A stretch of DNA of 64,000 nt from the NCBI RefSeq assembly GCF_014635325.1, contig NZ_BMCT01000007.1:1-64000 (forward strand), read 5' to 3'. Below are positions 37,766 through 45,754 of the stretch, piece by piece (the first letter of the stretch is position 1; every line of letters starts with the position of its first letter). The DNA comes from Azorhizobium oxalatiphilum. Its GTDB lineage: Bacteria; Pseudomonadota; Alphaproteobacteria; Rhizobiales; Xanthobacteraceae. The notes under the pieces are model-generated. The model did not search any database. It saw only the letters and a program-made list of their open reading frames with translations, and was not told the DNA's origin. The position numbers were made by a program, and so were the translations under genes.

Positions 37766-38799
37766 CGCGCGACGATCCGCGGATCGAGCCAGCTATAGGT
37801 GAGGTCCACGAGGATGTTGATGATGATGACGAGGATGGAGCTCATCAGCAGAATGCCGATCAGCAGCGAATAGTCGCGCTGGAACACGGCGTCATAGGTG
37901 AGGCGCCCGAGGCCCGGCCAGTTGAACACCGTCTCCACCACCACGGCGCCGCCGAGCAGGGATGCGGTCTGCATGCCGAGCATGGTGACGATGGGCAGCA
38001 GCGCATTGCGCACCACATGGCGGACCGTGACCTTGGCGCCACCGAGGCCCTTCGCGCGGGCGGTGCGCACGTAATCCAGGCTCATCACCTCCAGCATGGA
38101 GGCGCGCATGAGGCGGGTGTAGATGGCGAAATAGAACAGCGAGAGCGTCAGCGCCGGCAGCACCAGATGATGTGCCACATCGAGGCTGCGGACGAGAAGG
38201 CCGGGGTTCTGCTGCGTCACGTCATAGAAGCCGCCCGAGGGCAGGATGCCGAGCGTGACCGAGAACAGGATGATGAACATCAGCCCGATCCAGAAGATCG
38301 GCATGGCGTAGGCGAGCAGCGCCACGAGCGAGATCAGGTCGTCCAGCAGCGTGTTGCGCCGCACGGCGGCGAGGGCACCGAACAGCACGCCCATGGCGAC
38401 GGACAGCACGATGCTCACGCTCATCAGCAGCAGCGTCGGGCCGACGCGCTGGAGAATGAGATCGCGCACGGGGGCGTTGTTGCGGATGGAATAGCCCAGA
38501 TCGAGCTGGGCAATCTGCACGCCATAGCGCGCCAGCTGCACATAGAGCGGCTGGTCGAGCCCGTATTTCTCACGCAGCTGCGCCATATAGGCGGCATCGC
38601 CCGTGCCCGCCTCGCCGGCCATGACGTCGATGGCGTCACCGGGGGCGAGATGCAGGATGATGAAGCTGAAGAGAATGATGCCGAGAATGACCGGGATGGC
38701 CTGAAGAATGCGGCGGATCAGGAAGCCCGCCAATCCTCCGCCGGTCCTGCCTCTACCGGCCCTCGCTGTGCCCGGTCCTGCCGTCTCCACTCTGGCCAT
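37762..38799 (-). CDS. Peptide-type ABC importer permease (DppB-like), first gene
   Basis: This 345-aa permease has about six helices. The DppB pattern LIRRILQAIPVILGIILFSF and HLAPGDAIDVMAGEAG is followed by the loop LDYVRTARAKGLGGAKVTVRH. It is the first gene of the operon. The 288-bp space upstream holds the shared palindromic element at 39005-39018, which makes it the probable control point for the importer. Confidence 0.93.
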   Translation of the reverse strand: MARVETAGPGTARAGRGRTGGGLAGFLIRRILQAIPVILGIILFSFIILHLAPGDAIDVMAGEAGTGDAAYMAQLREKYGLDQPLYVQLARYGVQIAQLDLGYSIRNNAPVRDLILQRVGPTLLLMSVSIVLSVAMGVLFGALAAVRRNTLLDDLISLVALLAYAMPIFWIGLMFIILFSVTLGILPSGGFYDVTQQNPGLLVRSLDVAHHLVLPALTLSLFYFAIYTRLMRASMLEVMSLDYVRTARAKGLGGAKVTVRHVVRNALLPIVTMLGMQTASLLGGAVVVETVFNWPGLGRLTYDAVFQRDYSLLIGILLMSSILVIIINILVDLTYSWLDPRIVAR

Positions 38800-39004
38800 G
38801 CCGTTCCGTCCGCTTGGGTTTGAAGCCGCAAATCAAACGAACTCCCGGAGGTCCTGCCTTAGGTCTGTTTGCCGCATTATTCACTTATGTGCGGCGTTAT
38901 ATATTGGCGCGGCGGAGTAAAACTTTGCTCCACCTCGCGGTGTCACGCTTTTGCCTGACATGACAAATGGACAACACCTGCATGATGATTGCAAGCGTGT
39001 TTTG

Positions 39005-39018
39005 CAAACAGGTGTTTG
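39005..39018. promoter_or_regulatory. Candidate operator upstream of the ABC importer, copy 1
   Basis: The core is the perfect palindrome CAAACA-GG-TGTTTG, followed by AAATTTGCC. The same surrounding sequence (GTGTTTGAAATTTG with TTT.CAAA before it) recurs at 45643. This copy lies 206 bases before the DppB-like start and 70 bases after the CoA ligase stop. The repeated element and its positions before two transcription units suggest a regulator site. Confidence 0.6.
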
Positions 39019-39087
39019 AAATTTGCCGCAAGCCACTCCCACCCCCGCGACGGCACGTCTGTGGGGGGCGGCTGCCGGCAGGCGGGA

Positions 39088-40605
39088 TCAGCCGCCGAGG
39101 CTGGCGATCAGCTCCTGCCGCAGCACCTTGCCGTAATGCGAGCGCGGCAGTTCCCGCCGCAGATGCACGCTCTTCGGCCGCTTGGGGCCGGTGAGCACGT
39201 CGCGGGAGAAGGCGAGGATGTCGTCGGCGCTGGCCGCACCCTCCTCGCGCAGCACCACGAAAGCGGTGACGGCCTCGCCCCATTCCATGTCCGGCACGCC
39301 GATGACGGCGGCTTCGCGCACGGCGGGATGGCGGGCGATGGCGTCCTCCACTTCCTTGCTCACCACCGACATGCTGCCGGTGCGGATCACGTCCTTGAGG
39401 CGGCCGGTAATGGCGAGGTCGAAGCGGGCGGTGATCTGGCCGATGTCGCCGGTGCGCAGCCAGCCGTCCGCGAAGGCGGCGGCGGTGGCGTCGGGGTCGT
39501 TCCAGTAGCCGGCCATCACATGCGGGCCGCGGATCAGCACCTCGCCGGTCTCACCGGGGGGCGCGTCGGGATCCACGTCGGCGAGTTTCAGGTCATAACC
39601 GAACAGCGGCTTGCCCACGGTCTCGCGCACCGCCATGCGGTCCTTGCGGCCGTTGAGGCGCTCGGGCGCGAGATAGCAGGTGATCGGCGCCTCGGTCAGG
39701 CCATACAGCATGCCGATGCGCGGGCCGATCAGCTCGATGGCGCGGTCGAACACCGTTTCCGGCAGGCGCGAGCCGCCCACATGCAGGGCTTCCAGCGCGT
39801 TGAGGGCCACGTCGTCGGGCGAGAGGTGGTCGAGCACGCGCAGGAGCTGGGTGGGCACCAGCGAGGTACGGGTGGCGGAGAAGCGGGCCATCTGGAACGG
39901 GAAGCGCTCCGCATCGAAGCGCCCGCCCAGCACCACGCGGGCGCCGCCCAGCAGGTAGGAGAGCGTCACCACCTGCGCCACGGGCCAGAGCGGGCGCACA
40001 TTGAGGAAGACGCTGTCGGGCTGGATGTTGAAGCCGCTGATGGTGTGCTGGGCCACGGCGCTGAGGTTGCCGTGGCGCAGCATGATGGCCTTGGGCTGGC
40101 CGGTGGTGCCGCCGCTGAGATTGAGCGAGGCCAGGTCGCTTTCCATCCCCACCGGCACGAAGCTGTCGGAGGCGCGGGCCAGCAGATCCTCGTAATCATG
40201 GGCGCCGGGCAGGGGGCCGCGCACCGCGATCACGTGGCGGAGCGTCTCCACCTGCGCGGTGATGCCGTGCACCGCCTGCGCCATTTCCGGGCTGGTGACG
40301 AGCACGCTGGCGCCCACATGGCGCAACTGGGCGACGATGTCGGCGGTGCCCGTCTTGGGGTCCATGGGCACGCGCACGAAGCCAGCGGCCATGGCGCCGT
40401 ATTCCGCTTCCAGATATTCGCGCACGTCGGGCAGCAGCAGGGCCACGCGCTCGCCGCGCGCGACTCCAAGCCCCGTGAGCGCCTGTCCGAAACGGGCGAC
40501 GCGGCCGAAGAAGGCTTCGAACGTCCAGGGCCCCGCCTCATCCACGACGGCGATGCGGGGTCCATGCCAGGCGCGAGCCCGGCGGAAGTGGGAACCGAGG
40601 TGCAT
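39088..40605 (-). CDS. AMP-forming acyl-CoA ligase
   Basis: This 505-aa ANL-superfamily ligase activates a carboxylic acid with ATP and CoA. AMP motif LNLSGGTTGQPKAIMLRHG, YGLTEAPIT and GWLRTGD are visible, and the catalytic C-terminal Lys is in RSHYGKVLRQEL. It is the last gene of a tight minus-strand unit: crotonase, alcohol dehydrogenase, ligase, with one base between the last two. The acid substrate is unknown. Confidence 0.9.
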   Translation of the reverse strand: MHLGSHFRRARAWHGPRIAVVDEAGPWTFEAFFGRVARFGQALTGLGVARGERVALLLPDVREYLEAEYGAMAAGFVRVPMDPKTGTADIVAQLRHVGASVLVTSPEMAQAVHGITAQVETLRHVIAVRGPLPGAHDYEDLLARASDSFVPVGMESDLASLNLSGGTTGQPKAIMLRHGNLSAVAQHTISGFNIQPDSVFLNVRPLWPVAQVVTLSYLLGGARVVLGGRFDAERFPFQMARFSATRTSLVPTQLLRVLDHLSPDDVALNALEALHVGGSRLPETVFDRAIELIGPRIGMLYGLTEAPITCYLAPERLNGRKDRMAVRETVGKPLFGYDLKLADVDPDAPPGETGEVLIRGPHVMAGYWNDPDATAAAFADGWLRTGDIGQITARFDLAITGRLKDVIRTGSMSVVSKEVEDAIARHPAVREAAVIGVPDMEWGEAVTAFVVLREEGAASADDILAFSRDVLTGPKRPKSVHLRRELPRSHYGKVLRQELIASLGG

Positions 40606-40606
40606 C

Positions 40607-41644
40607 CTACCAACCCTTCAGAAGGACGCGGCCAGTGGTTTCGCGACTTTCCATCAACCTGTGCCCTTCCCCGACCTCGCGAAAAGGCAAAAATGCGTGA
40701 ACGATCGGCTTTATGGCGCCGGTGGCCATCAGATGAAGGGCCATGCGAACGTCGGCATAGGTGGCATTTCCGGAGCCGGAAATGCGCAGCCGCCGTCCGA
40801 TGACGAGGCCGGGATCGAGGCTGACGGGCCGGGCTTCCACATTGCCGAGGATCACCACCGAGGCACGTGAGGCGCAGGCCCTGAGGCTCTCCCCCAAGGT
40901 CGTCGAGACCACGTTCTCCAGCACGATATTCACGCCTTCCTTGCCCGTCTGGCGCCAGACCTCACCGCTGAAGGCACCATCGGGGCTCACAATCACTACG
41001 TGCGCGCCAGCGGCGCGGATCGCTTCTTCCTTGCCCGGTGAAGATGTGACGGCGATGACACGCATGTTGAGCGCGCGGGCGAGCTGGATCTGGTGCAGGC
41101 CGAGGCCGCCCCCGGCTCCTGTCACCAGCACCGTGTCGCCGACCTTGCCTTCGGCCACGCCGACAAGGGCGCGGATGCTGGTGCCCACGGGGCAGACGGC
41201 CAGCGTGGCGCTGTCGAGATCGAGCGCGTCGGGCACGGGCACGAGGTTGCGCAGCGGCACGCAGCAATATTCCGCATAGCCGCCCCCGCCATGCTCGCCG
41301 AGCACGCGGCTGTTGCGGCACAGGTCCTGCCGCCCGCCGAGGCAGTTGGGGCATTGGCCGCAATAAATGCGCTGGTAGATCACCACGCGCTCGCCGATGC
41401 GGCTGGCGGGGCCGTTGGCACCGACCTCCTCCACCACGCCGGAAATCTCGTGGCCGAGGATCTGGCCGGGCGTGTCGCGGGGGATGCGGCCGCCCCGCGA
41501 GAGCACGTCATGATAGCAGATGCCGGCCGCATGGATGCGCACCAGCGCCTCGTCGGGGCCGGGGGTGGGACGATCCACGCGCACGGCCCGGAACACGTTC
41601 GGCGGGCCGAAGGCGGGGAAGACGACGGCATTCATCAGGGGCAT
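40607..41644 (-). CDS. Zinc-dependent alcohol dehydrogenase, MDR family
   Basis: This 345-aa medium-chain dehydrogenase has probable catalytic zinc ligands Cys in AGICYHDVL and His-Glu in GHEISG. The structural-zinc cysteines are in YCGQCPNCLGGRQDLC. The NAD(P) loop is TGAGGGLGLHQIQLA. It lies 15 bases after the crotonase stop and one base before the ligase. It could oxidise a hydroxyacyl or alcohol intermediate, or reduce an acryloyl-CoA-type substrate. Confidence 0.88.
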   Translation of the reverse strand: MPLMNAVVFPAFGPPNVFRAVRVDRPTPGPDEALVRIHAAGICYHDVLSRGGRIPRDTPGQILGHEISGVVEEVGANGPASRIGERVVIYQRIYCGQCPNCLGGRQDLCRNSRVLGEHGGGGYAEYCCVPLRNLVPVPDALDLDSATLAVCPVGTSIRALVGVAEGKVGDTVLVTGAGGGLGLHQIQLARALNMRVIAVTSSPGKEEAIRAAGAHVVIVSPDGAFSGEVWRQTGKEGVNIVLENVVSTTLGESLRACASRASVVILGNVEARPVSLDPGLVIGRRLRISGSGNATYADVRMALHLMATGAIKPIVHAFLPFREVGEGHRLMESRETTGRVLLKGW

Positions 41645-41659
41645 CGGCGCATCAAGTCC

Positions 41660-42397
41660 TCAGTGCCGTCGATCGTGGGCCGCAGCGGCGACCCGGTAAT
41701 CGTCGTGACCCTCCACGAAAGCACGCGCGGCGGCGGCTTCCAGCCGCGCCGCCTCGGCGCTGGCCCGGCGGGAGAAGGTGGCGAGGCGCTTGGTGGCCTG
41801 CACGCCCACCGCCGGGAAGCCGGCGATCCGCGCCGCCCATTCGGCGGCGGCGGCGTGCACGTCGTCCACCACCGCATTGAGCAGGCCGAAGCCGAGGGCT
41901 TCCTCCGCCGTGACGTTGCGGGCCATGAGCAGCAGTTCCATGGCGCGGGCCTGTGGAATGACCTCGCCGAGGCGCATGGCGCTCATGGCGGAGATCATGC
42001 CGTGCTTCACTTCCGGATAGCCGATGATGGCGTTGCGGGCGGCGAGGCGCAGGTCGCAGTGCAGCGCGAGCGTCATGCCCATGCCGATGCAATAGCCGTG
42101 CATGGCGGCGATCACCGGCTTGTCGAGCCGCACGCCGACGCCGGGAATGGCATCCAGCAGCACCTCGGTCGTGACCATGCGGCCGGTGCGGTTGATCTCC
42201 TTGATGTCGGAGCCGGCGCAGAAGGCCCGCTCACCGGCGCCGGTGAGCACCGCCACCCGCACGGCATCGTTGGCGGCGATCTCGCGCCAGATGTCTCCCA
42301 GCCGCTCCTTGGATGGCACGTCGAGCGCGTTCATCACCTCCGGGCGGCGAATGGTGACGGTCGCCACGCCCTCGGCGATGTCCAATGTGATCGCCAT
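41660..42397 (-). CDS. Enoyl-CoA hydratase/isomerase (crotonase) family protein
   Basis: This 245-aa crotonase-fold protein has the oxyanion-hole segments FCAGSDIKEI and HGYCIGMGMTLALHCDLRLA. The second catalytic Glu is kept in IGYPEVKHG. The first Glu of standard hydratases (GGGxELA) is replaced by Thr (GMGMTLA). This argues for an isomerase, hydrolase or other variant reaction. It is the first gene of the crotonase-dehydrogenase-ligase unit. Confidence 0.85.
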   Translation of the reverse strand: MAITLDIAEGVATVTIRRPEVMNALDVPSKERLGDIWREIAANDAVRVAVLTGAGERAFCAGSDIKEINRTGRMVTTEVLLDAIPGVGVRLDKPVIAAMHGYCIGMGMTLALHCDLRLAARNAIIGYPEVKHGMISAMSAMRLGEVIPQARAMELLLMARNVTAEEALGFGLLNAVVDDVHAAAAEWAARIAGFPAVGVQATKRLATFSRRASAEAARLEAAAARAFVEGHDDYRVAAAAHDRRH

Positions 42398-42622
42398 CTG
42401 TCCTCACGTTCCGACGCGAATGATACGCACCTGAGCAGGTTATGCCGAAATGGTGTTGCGAAACATGCCACGTCAGCAAAAACAAAGTCATAACAATAAT
42501 AAAAGGCGACAGGAAAGGGGGCTTCCCGGCAGCATTCACGGAATGCAGCACAACCGGCGTTGACCTCCCAATGCTGTTTTATTTGCAGGTCATGTCCCCA
42601 CGGCATATCGGACGTGCTGGAA

Positions 42623-43594
42623 TCAGCGATGCACGCGGCTGTCGGCGCCGAGATGGGCGTTGATGGTATCCACCAGCGCCTGCACCGGCCGCGAGGCGAC
42701 GCGCCGCTCCGGCCGCAGGACGCGGAAGGAGAAGTCGATCGCCGGCTGAAAGGGGCGGGTGATCAGTCGCCCTTCGCCGAAGCTGCTGGCGGTGAAGGGG
42801 TCGCACAGCGTCACGCCCGCGCCCGCGGCCACCAGTGCGCAGGCGGCCATGGAGGTGAGCGCTTCCGCCCGTGGCGTGACCTGGCCGAAGGCTTCGAACC
42901 GCCGCATCAGGGCATGCCCCACCTCGGTGTCGTGCGGCAGGCTGATGAGGGGATAGCTGGCCAGATCCTGCAAGGTCACGGCGGACTTGGCGGAGAGCGG
43001 ATGGCCGACGGGCATGACGCAGAGGCAGGGTGCGTAATAGGTGTATTCCACGGTCAGGCTGGAGAAAGCGGCGGGCATCTGGGTGACGCCCACATCGAAC
43101 AGCCCCGCTGCCAGCCCGTCGAGAATGCGGGCGGAGGCGTGCACCTCGAAGGTGATCTTGGTTTGGGGATGTTCCTGCATGAAGCGGGCGATGGCCTGCG
43201 GCACGGGGCCGAAGCACATGGCGGGAATGGCCGCCACCCGCAGGTGGCCGCGGCGAAGCTCGCGGATGTCGCGTGCCACCTTGGCGAGGCGCTCCAGTCC
43301 CACGTAGCTGACCGTCAGCTCGTCATGGAAGGCGGTGCCCTCGGGCGTGATGATGAGGCGCTTGCCCTCGCGCAGGAACAAGGCGAAGCCGAGCGAGCGC
43401 TCCAGATCCGCCAGCCGGCGGGAGACGGCCGGCTGGGACAGGTTCAGGCGGCGACTCGCGGCGGTGACGCTCCCCGTGGCCACGACGGCGTGGAAGATGT
43501 CCAGCTGCACGGCATTGAGCCGCGTGCCGCCGTCGCCCTTGCTGACGGCGGAGCTGACATAATCGTCGTCGTCATCCTCTGTTCGGCGAACCAT
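42623..43594 (-). CDS. LysR-family regulator of the catabolic block
   Basis: This 323-aa regulator has an N-terminal acidic run EDDDDDY before the winged helix-turn-helix (FHAVVATGSVTAASRRLNLS, QPAVSRRLADLE). The LysR effector domain follows. ATG at 43594 is preceded on the minus strand by GGAGGGG. Another in-frame start at 43630 is less likely. It sits upstream of the crotonase unit in the same orientation with 225 bases between, so it may control it. Confidence 0.87.
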   Translation of the reverse strand: MVRRTEDDDDDYVSSAVSKGDGGTRLNAVQLDIFHAVVATGSVTAASRRLNLSQPAVSRRLADLERSLGFALFLREGKRLIITPEGTAFHDELTVSYVGLERLAKVARDIRELRRGHLRVAAIPAMCFGPVPQAIARFMQEHPQTKITFEVHASARILDGLAAGLFDVGVTQMPAAFSSLTVEYTYYAPCLCVMPVGHPLSAKSAVTLQDLASYPLISLPHDTEVGHALMRRFEAFGQVTPRAEALTSMAACALVAAGAGVTLCDPFTASSFGEGRLITRPFQPAIDFSFRVLRPERRVASRPVQALVDTINAHLGADSRVHR

Positions 43595-43675
43595 GACCCC
43601 TCCGCAACCTGCCCGGCAGTGTTGCAGCAAATTCGCGTCCGCGCACGAGGGTCTTTTGGGTAGCCAGTTGCTGTT

Positions 43676-44455
43676 TCAGTACGTGCCGGGGTACTGGCCG
43701 CCATCCACCAGAAGGCTCTGGCCGGTGATGAAGCCGGCATAGGCCGAGCACAGGAAGGCGACGCAGGCACCGATCTCGGCGGGCTCGCCATAGCGCCCCG
43801 CCGGATTCTGCTTCATGCGCTCGGCCCAGATGTCCTCGAACGGGCGCCCGGTGATGGCCACCAGCCCTTCCACATGGTGCTTCTGCGCATCGGAGGCGAT
43901 GATGCCGGGCAGCACATTGTTGATGGTGACGTTGCGGGCGACCGTCTGCCGGGCGAGGCCGGCGGTGAAGCCCACGAGGCCGGACCGCGCGCCGTTGGAC
44001 AGCGAAAGGTCGAGCTGGGGCGTCTTGACGCTGCGGGAGACGATGTTGACCACCCGGCCGAAGCCGCGATCCATCATGCCGTCCACGGTGAGGCGCATCA
44101 TCTCGATGGGCGCCAGCATCATCCGGTCGAGCGCGCGGATCCAGTCGGCCCGCGCATAGTCGCGATAGTCGCCGGGGGGCTCGCCATCGCCGTTGTTGAT
44201 CAGGATGTCCGGTGCGGGGCAAGCGGCCAGCGCCGCCGTGCGACCCTCTTCCGTGGTCAGGTCGGCCACCACATGAGCGACCGGGAGGCCCGCTGCGGCG
44301 GAGATCTCGGCGGACGCCTGTTCAAGCGTCGAAAGCGTGCGGGCGGCGATGGTGACGTGGACGCCATCACGCGCCAGCGCCTCGGCGCAGGCGCGTCCCA
44401 TGCCCCGGCTGCCGCCGGTCACGAGGGCGCGGCGGCCGGCGATACCGAGATCCAT
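43676..44455 (-). CDS. Atypical short-chain dehydrogenase (BKR-like) without YxxxK
   Basis: This 259-aa SDR-fold protein keeps a cofactor loop TGGSRGMGRA and the C-terminal GQSLLVDGGQYPG. Where classical members have Y-x-A-S-K, this protein reads L-S-L-S-N followed by GARSGL, so the catalytic Tyr and Lys are absent. A group of BKR-like SDRs is known to lack a perfect catalytic tetrad. It may bind a CoA ester without redox chemistry or use another mechanism. It lies between the LysR gene and the DapA-family gene on one strand. Confidence 0.85.
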   Translation of the reverse strand: MDLGIAGRRALVTGGSRGMGRACAEALARDGVHVTIAARTLSTLEQASAEISAAAGLPVAHVVADLTTEEGRTAALAACPAPDILINNGDGEPPGDYRDYARADWIRALDRMMLAPIEMMRLTVDGMMDRGFGRVVNIVSRSVKTPQLDLSLSNGARSGLVGFTAGLARQTVARNVTINNVLPGIIASDAQKHHVEGLVAITGRPFEDIWAERMKQNPAGRYGEPAEIGACVAFLCSAYAGFITGQSLLVDGGQYPGTY

Positions 44456-44526
44456 GCTTCAGGGCTCCACTGATCAGGCCGACAGGCCCGAGCCAACACA
44501 ACTCGGGCCAGCATAGAGCCGGATGG

Positions 44527-44549
44527 GTTCGGATTTCATCAATCCGAAC
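44527..44549. repeat. Perfect 9-bp inverted repeat between two genes
   Basis: GTTCGGATT and AATCCGAAC pair around TCATC. It is 72 bases upstream of the SDR start and 29 bases after the DapA-family stop, both on the minus strand. It could terminate the first transcript or be an operator for the SDR gene. Confidence 0.55.
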
Positions 44550-44577
44550 GCTGAATCCGCCCCTAATGTACTTCAGC

Positions 44578-45513
44578 TCAGGCTGCGACGGCGGAAAGCG
44601 GGGCGATCTTGAAGCCGTACTTCCGATCCAGCTCCAGCTCCTGGATGATGCGGATGCCCTTGGCGAGGGCGTCACCCTGCAGCCCGGTCAGCGGCTTGCG
44701 CAGATCGCCCACCGGCAGGCCGACCGCCTTCATGAGCGATTTGACCGCCACCGGATTGATGGCCGAATAGGTGTAGTGCAGCAGCGGCAGCAGGCCGAGA
44801 TAGGCATCCTTGAATGCCTCGGCGCCGAGATCGCCCTTCCACGGGGTGGAGATGGTGGCCAGTTCCGCCGGGGCGAGGTTGCCGGTCATGTTGGCGGTGC
44901 CGTGGCCGCCGAGGCTCATGGTGGGCACCACGAGGCCGAGGTTGGGGCTGTCGCAGCACATCACCGAGACATCGGGGCGGGCGGCCAGCACCTGCGCCAC
45001 CTGCCCGACGCGGGTGGTGGATTCCTTATGGATCACATAATTCGGGTGCTTGAAGATGCGCAGCAGGTTGTCCCAGTGCAGGTCGCTCTTCACGCGCGGC
45101 GGGTTGTTGTAGATGCCGAGCGGCAGGTCGGTGGCATCCGCCACGTCGAGGAAGAAGGTCTCGATGTCCGCTTCCGGCGCGCAGATATAGGCCGGGGCGG
45201 CCAGGATTGCGCCGTCGGCGCCGTTCGCCTTGGCGAACTGCACGTTCTCGATGGTGGTTTCGGTGTTGTTGCCGGTGCAGCCGAAGAACAGCGGCATGTC
45301 CGGCGTCTTCATCTTCGCCGTCTCGACGATGACCTGCTTCTTCTCCTCGGCCGAGAGCATGGAGGTCTCACCCGTGGAGCCCATGATCAGGATGGCGGCG
45401 GTGCCGTTGTCCCGCTGGAACTTCAGCAGGTCGCGGAAGGCGCCGAAATCCACCGAGCCGTCCTTGTTGAAGGGCGTGACGATGGCGACGAAGGAACCGG
45501 TGATCTTGTCCAT
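44578..45513 (-). CDS. DapA-family (class I) aldolase or lyase
   Basis: This 311-aa (beta/alpha)8 enzyme of the dihydrodipicolinate synthase/N-acetylneuraminate lyase family has Schiff-base Lys163 in YVIHKES, Tyr135 in GIYNNPP and the GSTGET loop near 45-50. These enzymes join or split pyruvate and an aldehyde. Catabolic gene neighbours favour a lyase or hydratase role rather than lysine biosynthesis. The ATG at 45513 gives the normal length; a long upstream extension in frame has no similarity. The shared operator copy is 130 bases upstream. Confidence 0.88.
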   Translation of the reverse strand: MDKITGSFVAIVTPFNKDGSVDFGAFRDLLKFQRDNGTAAILIMGSTGETSMLSAEEKKQVIVETAKMKTPDMPLFFGCTGNNTETTIENVQFAKANGADGAILAAPAYICAPEADIETFFLDVADATDLPLGIYNNPPRVKSDLHWDNLLRIFKHPNYVIHKESTTRVGQVAQVLAARPDVSVMCCDSPNLGLVVPTMSLGGHGTANMTGNLAPAELATISTPWKGDLGAEAFKDAYLGLLPLLHYTYSAINPVAVKSLMKAVGLPVGDLRKPLTGLQGDALAKGIRIIQELELDRKYGFKIAPLSAVAA

Positions 45514-45642
45514 GGAAGGCCTCGTGCCGGAAGCGGGCGCCTGAGCCCGGAAGGGGGCGAAGATGCGTAGGACCAACAGGTCGGATTCTGGCCGTCTGCC
45601 GGCTGGCGCGCACCGGAAAAATCCGGGACGGAAGCCGTTTTT

Positions 45643-45656
45643 CAAATAAGTGTTTG
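45643..45656. promoter_or_regulatory. Candidate operator, copy 2
   Basis: CAAATA-AG-TGTTTG followed by AAATTTGGCC is nearly the same as the element at 39005 across about 30-35 bases. It lies between the divergent DapA-family gene (130 bases away) and the BisC-type gene (99 bases away), so one site could control both. Confidence 0.6.
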
Positions 45657-45754
45657 AAATTTGGCCCGCACCCGTCACCCTGTCAATAGTGTCCGTGGAT
45701 CCATGCCTTTCGACAGGGGTTCCTGACGCAGGGACAGGGCAGGAAGAGGGGATT

